DNA of 64,000 bases from contig NZ_PJJL01000071.1 in the NCBI RefSeq assembly GCF_002929505.1, forward strand, positions 186,001 through 250,000, read 5' to 3'. The stretch is from Cryobacterium sp. Y57 (GTDB lineage: Bacteria; Actinomycetota; Actinomycetes; Actinomycetales; Microbacteriaceae). This document shows, piece after piece, positions 44,900 to 53,549 of the stretch; the stretch's first letter is position 1, and each line of letters begins with the position of its first letter. A program made the position numbers and the translations under genes. The notes beneath the pieces are model-generated. The model did no database searches and was not told the DNA's origin. It saw nothing but the letters and a program-made list of their open reading frames with translations.

Positions 44900-47800
44900 G
44901 CAACGCACTGGCGACGAGCTTCGCGCACCTACACGTCGCGAGCGCCTATTCGACCCATTACGGGGTTACGCTTCCCGAAGCCCTGGCCGAGCAGGCGGCC
45001 GCGCAGGGCGCGAATTTTCTGGCCGTCACCGACCGTGACGGACTCTACGGCGCCGTCAAACACGTGCGCGCCTGCGAGATCGTGGGTATCCGCCCCGGGC
45101 TCGGCGCCGAACTCGCCGTGCACGACGAGGAGTATCGCCCGCTCGGTCGAGTGGTCGTGCTCGCCCACGGCCACACCAACGGTCGCGGGTACGCCGCGCT
45201 CTGCCGGGCGGTCAGCTCCGCCCACGACGGTAGTGCCGGTCAACGCTCCGCGCTCACGCCCGGCAGCACCGGACCGAGCATTTCGCGCGATCGCCTGGCT
45301 GACCTGGCCGGCCTCGCCTCGCTCACCGTGCTGCTCGGCCCCGACTCCGACGTCGGTCTCGCCATCGCCCGCCGCGACAATGCGGATGCCGCAGCGCGGC
45401 TCATCCACTGGCGGCGCGCCCTGCCCGCCCAGGCCGTCGTACTCGAAATCGTCTGTCACCTGGCCGAAAGCGGCACCGTCGGCAGTGTGACGCCGGCCAC
45501 GCGCATGCTCGCCCTCGCCGAAAACGCCGGGCTCCCCGCCGTGCTCAGCAATGCCGTGCGGTACGGCACGCCCGACGAGGCAGTCACCGCCGATCTCGCC
45601 GATGCCGCCCGCTTTCTGCTGCCGCTTGCCGAACTCGAAACCCCCCAAACCAACGGCCAGGCCTGGCTTAAACCGGCCGGAGCGATGCGTCAGGTGGCCC
45701 GCATGGTCGTCGACGCCGGTCTGCACGATGACGGGGCGCTCGAACGGCTGCTGCGTGACACCGAGCAGCTCGCCGACCGGTGCAGCCTCGACCCGGTTCT
45801 CGATATCGGGCTGGGGCGCCCGCGCATGCCAGAGGCGCGCATCATCGGCGTCACCGGCGACCCGGTCACCGAACTCTGGCGGCGCGCCACAAGCGGCATC
45901 GCCGACCTGTACTCAATGAGCGGCTCCCGCGCGGTCGAAGCGGCCCACGCCCAGCTCGCCCACGAGATGAAAACGGTCGAACACTTAGGCTTTGCCAGCT
46001 ACTTTCTGACCGTGTCACGGGTGGCCGACATTATTCGCGGGATGGGTATCCGCATTCAGGCGCGCGGCTCGGGGGTCGGCTCGGTGCTCAACTACGCGCT
46101 GCGCACCTCCTCGGTCGAGCCCATCGGCAACGGGCTGCTCTGGGAGCGTTTTCTCTCCCCCGAACGCCAGACGCTGCCCGATATCGACATCGACGTCGAG
46201 TCGGCCAGGCGCCACGACATCTACCGTGAAGTGTTTCGTGCCTTCGGCAGCGACCGGGTCTCGCTCATGTCGATGACCAACGCCTACCGCGGCCGTGGCG
46301 CCGTGCGCGACGCCGGTCTCGCCCTCGGCCTGCCCGATGCCCAGATCAACGTGATCGCCAAGCAGATGTGGCGATTCAACGCCCGCGACTTTCGCCGCGC
46401 CCTCGAAGAGAAGCCCGAACTCGAAGCCCTCGCCGCCGAGGTACGTGAGTCGCAACAGCTCGACCTGCTCGTCGACCTCACCGCCAAACTCGACCGGCTC
46501 CCCCGACACATCTCGGTGCACCCCTGCGGCGTGATCCTCTCCGACGCGAGCCTGCTCGACCGCACCCCGGTGCAGGCGAGCGGCATGGGCCTGCCGATGT
46601 CGCAGTACGACAAACACGACATGGACCCGATGGGGCTGATCAAACTCGACATTCTCGGCGTGCGCATGCAGTCGGCGATGGCGCATGCCGTTGAAGAGCA
46701 TCACCGACTCACCGGCGAGAGTATCGACCTTGACCGGGTGCCGCTCGACGACCCGAAAACCTTCGAACTCATTCGTTCCACGCGCACGCTCGGCATTTTT
46801 CAGATCGAATCGCCCGGCCAGATGGAGCTGGTCGGCAAGCTGCAACCGGAGGTGTTCAACGACCTCACCGTGGAGATCTCGCTGTTTCGGCCCGGCCCGA
46901 TGAAAAACAACATGCCGCTCAAATACCTGCAGGCCCGACACGGCGAAGTCGCCCCCGACTACATTCACCCCCGGTTCGAGCTGATTTTGCGCGAAACCAA
47001 CGGCGTTGTCATCTTTCACGAACAGGTGATGCGGCTGTTCGACGAACTCACCGGTTGCGGCCTGGGCAAAGCGGATGTCTTTCGCCGGCACCTGGGTAAA
47101 CCCGAGCAACTCCCCGAGATCGAAGAGTACGTGCGCGAACGGGCGCTGGCGCGCGGGTTCAGCGTTGCCGTCATCGACCAGGTCTGGACGGTGTTGGCCG
47201 GGTTTGGCAGCTTCGGCTTTGCTAAAGCGCACGGCGCAGCCTTCGCCTTGCCTACCTACCAGTCCGCCTGGCTGAAAACCCATCACCCGGCCGCTTTCCT
47301 GGCCGGGCTACTCACCCACGACCCCGGCATGTGGCCCAAAGACCTCATCGTCGCCGAGGCCCGGGTGCTCGGGGTGCCGGTACTCCCCCTCGACGTGCAG
47401 TCGAGTGCGCTGGACTACCGGGTGGAGGATCTCGCCGACGGCAGCCAGGGCATCCGTCTGGCGCTGCCCGAACTGGCCGGTAGCACGGAGATGGAGCGGG
47501 CGCGCATTGCGCAGCACCAGCCGTTTAGCTCGCTGCAGGACTTTCGTGACCGGGTGCACCCTCGGCGGCGCACCTTCGAAGCACTCGCCCGAGTGGGCGC
47601 CCTCGACACGTTCATCGGCTACGACCGGGCCCGGCGGCACGAACTGCTCGCGCACATTCAATCGCTGCGCGGCACCGCCGTGGTCATTCGCGCTGACCAG
47701 CTAGCGTTCGAGGTGGAGCTGCCGGTGCCGCAGTATTCGGGCGATCGCGCCGGCGCCATCACCTCACTCGAACTGCGCGGCCGCACCCAGACCGATCTGG

Positions 47801-48330
47801 AGCTGCAGGACCTGAACCTGGCCGTCGGATCACACCAGATGAAACGCTTTCACGCCCTGTTCAAAGAGTTGGGGGTAACCCCGGCGAGCGAGCTCGGTAA
47901 CCTGCCCGGCGGCACCGAGGTGCTGCTTGCCGGAGTTCGGCGAGCCACGAACACGCCTCCGATGCGCGGCGGACGCCGCGTGGTGTTCATCAGCCTCGAC
48001 GATGGCACCGGCCCGGTCTCCAACGTCGTGTTCTTTCACGACGCGCAGGAGCGGGTCGGCGGGCACGTGTTCCAGACCAATTACATGCTGGTGCGCGGTC
48101 GCACCCGGCGCTCCGGTGCGCGCGGCGTCTCGGTGACCGGGGAGAATCTGTGGGACCTGTTCGATGTGGCCCGCCAGGTGAAGGAGCGGCACACCGTTGA
48201 ACGGGTGGCTGCCGAGGAAGCGGCCAGCGCAGCGGCCTACGCGGCTGAACTCGCCGCGCAGCCGGCGGCTCTTCTGTCATCGCGTCCCGGCGGCACCCTG
48301 CACCATCTCAATGCGGCGCAGAGCGCGTGA
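44896..48330 (+). CDS. dnaE2: Error-prone DNA polymerase DnaE2
   Basis: This 1144-residue C-family polymerase carries the PHP domain at residues 10-260 (FAHLHVASAYSTHYGVTLPE), the polymerase core with LPDIDIDVESARRHDIYREV (catalytic Asp pair), RGRGAVRDAGLALGLPDAQI, TRTLGIFQIESPGQMELVGK and VEISLFRPGPMKNNMPLKYL, a helix-hairpin-helix/HFGK-like region (GFGSFGFAKAHGAAFALPTY), and an OB fold near the end (EVLLAGVRRATNTPPMRGGR). DnaE2 performs translesion synthesis and damage-induced mutagenesis with ImuA' and ImuB. Those genes normally sit just upstream, but here only DUF6504 does. Length is typical of the DnaE2 group and lacks the tail of DnaE1. Confidence 0.95.
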   Translation: MSNALATSFAHLHVASAYSTHYGVTLPEALAEQAAAQGANFLAVTDRDGLYGAVKHVRACEIVGIRPGLGAELAVHDEEYRPLGRVVVLAHGHTNGRGYAALCRAVSSAHDGSAGQRSALTPGSTGPSISRDRLADLAGLASLTVLLGPDSDVGLAIARRDNADAAARLIHWRRALPAQAVVLEIVCHLAESGTVGSVTPATRMLALAENAGLPAVLSNAVRYGTPDEAVTADLADAARFLLPLAELETPQTNGQAWLKPAGAMRQVARMVVDAGLHDDGALERLLRDTEQLADRCSLDPVLDIGLGRPRMPEARIIGVTGDPVTELWRRATSGIADLYSMSGSRAVEAAHAQLAHEMKTVEHLGFASYFLTVSRVADIIRGMGIRIQARGSGVGSVLNYALRTSSVEPIGNGLLWERFLSPERQTLPDIDIDVESARRHDIYREVFRAFGSDRVSLMSMTNAYRGRGAVRDAGLALGLPDAQINVIAKQMWRFNARDFRRALEEKPELEALAAEVRESQQLDLLVDLTAKLDRLPRHISVHPCGVILSDASLLDRTPVQASGMGLPMSQYDKHDMDPMGLIKLDILGVRMQSAMAHAVEEHHRLTGESIDLDRVPLDDPKTFELIRSTRTLGIFQIESPGQMELVGKLQPEVFNDLTVEISLFRPGPMKNNMPLKYLQARHGEVAPDYIHPRFELILRETNGVVIFHEQVMRLFDELTGCGLGKADVFRRHLGKPEQLPEIEEYVRERALARGFSVAVIDQVWTVLAGFGSFGFAKAHGAAFALPTYQSAWLKTHHPAAFLAGLLTHDPGMWPKDLIVAEARVLGVPVLPLDVQSSALDYRVEDLADGSQGIRLALPELAGSTEMERARIAQHQPFSSLQDFRDRVHPRRRTFEALARVGALDTFIGYDRARRHELLAHIQSLRGTAVVIRADQLAFEVELPVPQYSGDRAGAITSLELRGRTQTDLELQDLNLAVGSHQMKRFHALFKELGVTPASELGNLPGGTEVLLAGVRRATNTPPMRGGRRVVFISLDDGTGPVSNVVFFHDAQERVGGHVFQTNYMLVRGRTRRSGARGVSVTGENLWDLFDVARQVKERHTVERVAAEEAASAAAYAAELAAQPAALLSSRPGGTLHHLNAAQSA

Positions 48331-48394
48331 GGCGGCGCTAACGGCCCACCCACTACCGGGGCGGTGCTCACTGGCACGCCACTCCTGAGCGGCG

Positions 48395-50671
48395 CTACTG
48401 GTCAGGCGTGGTGGGAACGACATCCGGCGGCGCGGGCGCTGCCGGTGGAGCGACCGGTGGAGCGACCGGCGCCACGATCGGTGGCGCCACGACCACGGGC
48501 GGTGGAATGTACTTGGGGGCGAGTTCATCGAAGGCATCTCCGCCGTACTTGGCGTTGACGACCGACATCACGACCGGCCACATCCGGTGCCGGGCCGTCG
48601 CGATCTGGTCACGTCCAAAGAACTGCCGCCGCTGGCTGAGCGCTCCGGTCACGCTCACCACGGCGACCACCGTGGCCACCTTGGTACTGGCGCCGCTCAT
48701 CCAGGTGTCTTTGGCACCATCCGTCGTTCCGGTCTTGCCGATCATCGGCACCAAAGGCAGTGTGTTGGCGTTGGACTGCCGCCCGGTGCCGCCCGTCATC
48801 ACCCGATGCATCGCGTAGGCCATGCCGGCCGCGACCGTCGAATCGACCGACTGCGTACAGACCGACGGCGGCACCGTAATCTCCACCCCACCCGGACCGA
48901 CGATGCGATCAATGGCAATCGGCAAGCAGGTCACTCCCTTGTTCGCGATGCCGGCAAAGGCAACAGCCATGGTCAGCGGGGCGATCTCGTTGGTGCCGAT
49001 AACGGATGCCGCGGACTGCGAGAGCGGGTTGCCATCGGCCCGGTGCGCACCGAATGCCTCAGCCGTCTTGCGGATGCCGCACAGGTCGAGCCGCTTGGCC
49101 ATTCCGATGAAGCCGGTGTTGATTGAACCGACGGTGGCTTCCAGTGCACTGTAGTTGGGACCGGATTCGTTGGCATCGTTGCGCGGGTCGAAGCCCTCCT
49201 TGTTGTAGTTCTGGGGCCCGAGGCAGCTGTCCTGAAAATTACCCCAGTTCGCTTTGCGCCTCGAGTCGACGCGCTCGTTGAGGGAATGGCCCTCCTTGAG
49301 CCACTCGGCCAGGGTGAAAACCTTGTAGGTCGATCCGGGTTGGAATCCGAGCGAGCCACCCTCGGCGAAGTCGGTGGCGTAATTGATGCCGGTGTAGTTG
49401 GCGCCGGTCGCCTGCACTGTGGGGTCCTGACTGTAGTCCTTGTTCTGGGTCATGGCGAGTACTCGACCAGTGCCGACCTGCACACTCGTGATCACCGCGC
49501 CGACGTCGCCGCCGGCGTAGACCTTGGGAACCTGCTGGTTCATGGTGGTGACGGCCGCGTTCTGCACGTCGAGATCAAGGGTTGTGTACACGTCGTAGCC
49601 GCCCCGGCGAAAGTTGAGCATACGAGTGGCAGCATCCGTGCCGAAGGTGGGATCGTTCTGCAGAATCTTGGTCACATAGTCGCAGAAGAACGCGTTGCCC
49701 GCGGCGGTCTGGCAGCCCGTGCTCGGTTCGGTGATAACAGGATCGACCGGTAACGCCACGGCGGCGTCATAGTCGGAATTCGTGATCTTCTTATAACGCA
49801 GCATCTCGCGCAGAATGTAGTCGCGGCGTTGTTTGTTGGCCGCGTAACCGTTTGCGAACCCATTGGTCTCGCTCGCGGGTTTGTCGAGCTGAAACTTCAC
49901 CGGGTTGTTCACGATCGCGACCAGGCTCGCCGCCTGCGTCAGGGTGAGGTTGGCCGCGGTGGTGTTGAAGTAGTAATTGGCTGCGGCCTCGATGCCGTAG
50001 ACCGTGCCCCCGAAGCCGGTGATATTGAAGTATTGCTGCAGTATGTCGTGCTTGCTGTATTCTTTCTCGACTCCGATGGCGAGCCGCATTTCCTTGAGCT
50101 TGCGATCAGGCGTGGTCTTGGTCGCCGCGCTGTAGCACGCGACGTGCGCCCGCTTCTCAGTCAGTAGCTCGCACTTCTGCACGAGCACATTCTTCACATA
50201 CTGCTGCGTGATAGACGACCCACCCTGCGTGTTTCCCCCGGCAACTGTCGTGGCCGTGGCCCGCAACGTGCCCTGCAGATCCACCCCACCATGCTCGTAG
50301 AATCGAGGGTCTTCTCCCGACACCGCGGCATCCTTCGCAAACTGGCTGATCGCATCCCAACTCACCTCGATGCGGTTTTGATCGTAGAACGAGGCGAGTA
50401 GTTCGACCGTTCCGTCACTGCGGGTGGCGAAGATATCACTCTTCTGCGACAGCGGCTCAATGTTGACGTAACCCGGCAGATTCTCGAACACCGAGATCGT
50501 GTTGGTCGCAGCTATGCCCGAGAGCGCCACGACCGGGGTCACCGACACGGCGACCAGAATGCCCGCTGCCGCGCTCATGGCGACGAACCCGAGCAGGCCG
50601 CCCAGAACGCCATGAAGAGAACGCCGCCATGATTGGGCCGCGCCAGCCGGAACCTCGGTCACCTGAACCAC
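48395..50671 (-). CDS. Class A penicillin-binding protein (transglycosylase/transpeptidase)
   Basis: The start is probably the GTG at 50671 (VVQVTEVPAGAAQSW), five bases after GGGGGG, giving 758 residues; the frame continues to an ATG at 50710. One membrane span lies near residues 20-45. The GT51 domain has SGEDPRFYEHGGVDLQGTLR (catalytic Glu), GGNTQGGSSITQQYVKNVLV and LKEMRLAIGVEKEYSKHDIL. The transpeptidase domain has the active-site serine in FQPGSTYKVFTLAEWL, SIN in TVGSINTGFIGMAK, and KTGTT in VPMIGKTGTTDGAKD. A Pro/Val/Ala-rich tail of about 50 residues ends the protein. It polymerises and cross-links peptidoglycan on the outer face of the membrane. Confidence 0.94.
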   Translation of the reverse strand: MVQVTEVPAGAAQSWRRSLHGVLGGLLGFVAMSAAAGILVAVSVTPVVALSGIAATNTISVFENLPGYVNIEPLSQKSDIFATRSDGTVELLASFYDQNRIEVSWDAISQFAKDAAVSGEDPRFYEHGGVDLQGTLRATATTVAGGNTQGGSSITQQYVKNVLVQKCELLTEKRAHVACYSAATKTTPDRKLKEMRLAIGVEKEYSKHDILQQYFNITGFGGTVYGIEAAANYYFNTTAANLTLTQAASLVAIVNNPVKFQLDKPASETNGFANGYAANKQRRDYILREMLRYKKITNSDYDAAVALPVDPVITEPSTGCQTAAGNAFFCDYVTKILQNDPTFGTDAATRMLNFRRGGYDVYTTLDLDVQNAAVTTMNQQVPKVYAGGDVGAVITSVQVGTGRVLAMTQNKDYSQDPTVQATGANYTGINYATDFAEGGSLGFQPGSTYKVFTLAEWLKEGHSLNERVDSRRKANWGNFQDSCLGPQNYNKEGFDPRNDANESGPNYSALEATVGSINTGFIGMAKRLDLCGIRKTAEAFGAHRADGNPLSQSAASVIGTNEIAPLTMAVAFAGIANKGVTCLPIAIDRIVGPGGVEITVPPSVCTQSVDSTVAAGMAYAMHRVMTGGTGRQSNANTLPLVPMIGKTGTTDGAKDTWMSGASTKVATVVAVVSVTGALSQRRQFFGRDQIATARHRMWPVVMSVVNAKYGGDAFDELAPKYIPPPVVVAPPIVAPVAPPVAPPAAPAPPDVVPTTPDQ

Positions 50672-50785
50672 GTTTACCCCCCACCGAATCCACCCGATAC
50701 GAAAGCCCACGCCTGCGCATCAGTACGTGACTAATCGTCATGGTAGTCATATGTGGGTGCTCATGGGGCCGGCTGGCCGTATTCG

Positions 50786-52321
50786 CTACGACAGCAGGTC
50801 GTCGCCTTCCTTTCTGGGGAGCCGGGCCGCAGCAGCACGGGCCGGTGCGGCGGCGGTCGATGTCGGGGCTAGCGTCGTGTCATCAGCGGTAGCGCCGGCC
50901 GCAGTCGGACGCGTCGACGCGATAGTGGGTGAAACGGACGCATCGGCGTGGGTGGGCGCGGCGTTCCGCAGGGCGGCTCCGGCTGTTCCGCCGAGCAACC
51001 CGCCGAGAAGGTCCTTGATGCCGATTCCCATGGTGGACCCGAGCACGGCGTCAACCTCGCTGAAGCCCGACGCGACGTTCTTGGAGAGTTGGCTGGCGCC
51101 ATCCGTTGAAATGACGGTGAGCTGGTCGATGTTGCCCATCGGAGCGGCGAGCTCGTGCGCAATCTGCGGAAGCATTTCCACCAGGCGCAGCTGAATGAGC
51201 GCCTCGGACTGCTGGGCGACGGCCTCGGCGGAAAGGCGCGTTGCCGTGGCCTCGGCGGTACCACGGGCGAGAATGGCATCGGCCTCGGCCTGACCCTCGG
51301 CGCGGGTGGCGTCGGCGTTGGCGACACGACTGTCGCGATCAGCGGTGGCCTTGGCGACGGATGCCTCGGCGGCAGCACTGGCGGTCACCCGGATGCGGTA
51401 GGCGTCGGCGTCGGCGATCGCGTTGACTTCGGATTCCAGCTCGGCCTTGCGCAGGCTGGCGCGGCGCTGGGCGGTGAGTTCCTGCTCCTGCACGATGGCC
51501 TGCTGCGCCTTCGCCTCGGCGAGGGGCCGTGACGCGGCGGCCTCAGCAGAGGCCTTGTCGGTGTCGAGCTGCAACGCAGCTTTACGCAGGGCGAGCGTGT
51601 TCTGCGCTTCGGCAATGGCCTGCTCGGCGGTGATCAAAGCTTCCTGTGACTCGCGGTTCGCCACATGCTCGGCCACCTCCGCCTGACGACGAACCTTGGC
51701 CTGCTCGGCACGGCCGATGTCGCGGATGTAGTCGTTCTCGTCGGTGATGCCCTTGATTTCGAAAGAGTCAACGTCGAGGCCCTGGTTGGCGAGCGACTCC
51801 CGGGCGGTGGCGAGCACCGAGGTGCCGAGCTCATCTCGCTTTTGAATGACGGTCATCACGTCGGTCGCGCCGATCGACGAGCGCAACGAGCCGCTCAGTA
51901 CTTCCTGTGCGAAGCCGTCGATGTTCTTGTCCTGGCCGAGAAACCGCTGGGCTGCGGCACGAATCGACTGCGGCGAGTCCCCGACCTTGACGATGGCCAC
52001 GGCGTCGACGGAGAGCGTGATGCCGTTGCGGTCCTGCGCGACTGCCGTGATCTCGATCGCCCGGCTGCGCAGGCTGATCTTGAACGCCTTCTGAAAGAAG
52101 GGAGTGATGAAGACGCCCTGTCCGTGCACGACGCGCTGGCCGGATTCCTCGAGCGTCGCACCATCGACGATGGTTTTGCGGCTCTTCTTGCCGGTGATGA
52201 TGAGGGCCTCGTCAGGCCCCGCGTTCTTGTAGATCGTCTTGGCGTAAATCAGGCCGATGAGCAGAACCACAACGATTGTGACAATGATCCCGGGGATCGG
52301 GCTGAACAGAAAATCGAGCAT
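50786..52321 (-). CDS. SPFH-domain membrane scaffold, flotillin family
   Basis: I start at ATG 52321 (MLDFLFSPIPGIIVTIVVVL), with GGAAGGA four bases upstream, for 511 residues. A single N-terminal span (residues 8-27) is followed by an SPFH domain (about 30-190, NAGPDEALIITGKKSRKTIV) and a long Ala/Glu coiled-coil (about 195-400, with QEALITAEQAIAEAQNTLAL and many AEA repeats). The C-terminal GIGIKDLLGGLLGGTAGAA is typical of YqiK/FloT-like proteins, followed by an Ala/Thr-rich tail. Flotillins organise membrane microdomains and their cargo; no partner is proven here. It is divergent from the UPF0114-SHOCT gene, 206 bases apart. Confidence 0.9.
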   Translation of the reverse strand: MLDFLFSPIPGIIVTIVVVLLIGLIYAKTIYKNAGPDEALIITGKKSRKTIVDGATLEESGQRVVHGQGVFITPFFQKAFKISLRSRAIEITAVAQDRNGITLSVDAVAIVKVGDSPQSIRAAAQRFLGQDKNIDGFAQEVLSGSLRSSIGATDVMTVIQKRDELGTSVLATARESLANQGLDVDSFEIKGITDENDYIRDIGRAEQAKVRRQAEVAEHVANRESQEALITAEQAIAEAQNTLALRKAALQLDTDKASAEAAASRPLAEAKAQQAIVQEQELTAQRRASLRKAELESEVNAIADADAYRIRVTASAAAEASVAKATADRDSRVANADATRAEGQAEADAILARGTAEATATRLSAEAVAQQSEALIQLRLVEMLPQIAHELAAPMGNIDQLTVISTDGASQLSKNVASGFSEVDAVLGSTMGIGIKDLLGGLLGGTAGAALRNAAPTHADASVSPTIASTRPTAAGATADDTTLAPTSTAAAPARAAAARLPRKEGDDLLS

Positions 52322-52527
52322 GGAGTCCTTCCGAGGCGCATGGCGCGTACGTCGTTTCGGCGATCCGGTCTGTCTCCCGTTTCGCCGAGCTGTGAGACCA
52401 GTCTGGCAGGCCACTGCGCCGGATACGAAAGGTGTCGCCACAGCACCGGCTCGGGCGCTGCCACCTCGGGCAACTGAGCCCTCCGCTCACAGGGGGTTCA
52501 CGGTCGGTCTACATTTATGATCGATCG

Positions 52528-53382
52528 GTGACTGAAACAGCCCTCCCCCGCCCCTTTCGCCCTCAGTCTCGCTGGGTACGCAGCGTCGGGCTCATGATCT
52601 TCTTCAGCCGTTGGCTGCAGGCCCCCCTCTATATCGGGCTCATCATCGCGCAGATCATCTATGTGATCGTGTTCATGGTGGAGCTCATCAACCTCGGCGG
52701 CGACGTCTGGACTTCATTGACCGTGCCCGGGGACGACGGTGGCATCCATGTTGAAGAAGCAGCGATCATGCTCTCCGTGCTCGGCTTGATCGACGTCGTG
52801 ATGATCGCGAACCTGCTGATCATGGTCATCATCGGCGGCTATGAGACGTTCGTCTCGCGTATCCCTTTAGATGGCCACCCTGACCAGCCAGAGTGGCTCA
52901 GCCACGTCAACGCGAACGTACTCAAGGTCAAACTCGCCATGGCCATCGTGGGAATCTCGTCAATTCACCTGCTCAAAACCTTCATCGAGGTCGGCGATCT
53001 GGCCGCGCGCGGCACCCCGATCGGCTCCAGCCCGAGCGAGACCATCACCGGCAACGTCTACACCTGGGACGGCGTGCTCTGGCAGGTCATCATCCACATG
53101 GTGTTCATTCTCTCGGCGATCGCGCTGGCTTGGATCGACCGCATGTCCCAGGCCGGGCACACAGCGCCGCCCACAGCATCACCCGCGGTCGCGCACGGGC
53201 CGGCCATCGCCCCGGAGCCAGTTTCGGCCCTGAATGCCGCGCCCATCCGTCGCGAACTCGCGCCAGCGGCATCCACCGGTATCGCCCTGCACTTGACCCA
53301 ACTGGGGCAATTGCGTGACGCCGGCGTCGTCACGGACGCCGAGTTCGTCGCGAAAAAGACGGAGCTGCTCGCCCGCTACTAA
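52528..53382 (+). CDS. UPF0114 (YqhA) membrane protein with a C-terminal SHOCT domain
   Basis: A GTG at 52528 (VTETALPRPFRPQS) yields 284 residues; the site lacks a clear ribosome motif. Residues about 30-205 match the YqhA/UPF0114 family: FFSRWLQAPLYIGLIIAQII near residue 30, a second span IMLSVLGLIDVVMIANLLIM near 95, KVKLAMAIVGISSIHLLKTF near 145, and VLWQVIIHMVFILSAIALAW near 190. After a Pro/Ala-rich linker a SHOCT-type helix (LTQLGQLRDAGVVTDAEFVA with KKTELLARY) ends the protein. SHOCT modules often mediate oligomerisation or docking. E. coli YqhA lacks it. Function is unknown. Next to a flotillin, it may be a microdomain client. Confidence 0.8.
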   Translation: MTETALPRPFRPQSRWVRSVGLMIFFSRWLQAPLYIGLIIAQIIYVIVFMVELINLGGDVWTSLTVPGDDGGIHVEEAAIMLSVLGLIDVVMIANLLIMVIIGGYETFVSRIPLDGHPDQPEWLSHVNANVLKVKLAMAIVGISSIHLLKTFIEVGDLAARGTPIGSSPSETITGNVYTWDGVLWQVIIHMVFILSAIALAWIDRMSQAGHTAPPTASPAVAHGPAIAPEPVSALNAAPIRRELAPAASTGIALHLTQLGQLRDAGVVTDAEFVAKKTELLARY

Positions 53383-53549
53383 AACGCGGCCCTCTGCATG
53401 AGTTCTCCTCGCGGGAACGAATCACGCCTCCAGCGCTTCGTTGCTCATCGAGCGCGACGCGGTTCTTCGAGAAGGGTCATGCCTGCACGGTATCGACGCC
53501 GCCAAACCGTGTCACGGGCCGTGAGCCCCCGTCTTCCCAGCGGATGCTG

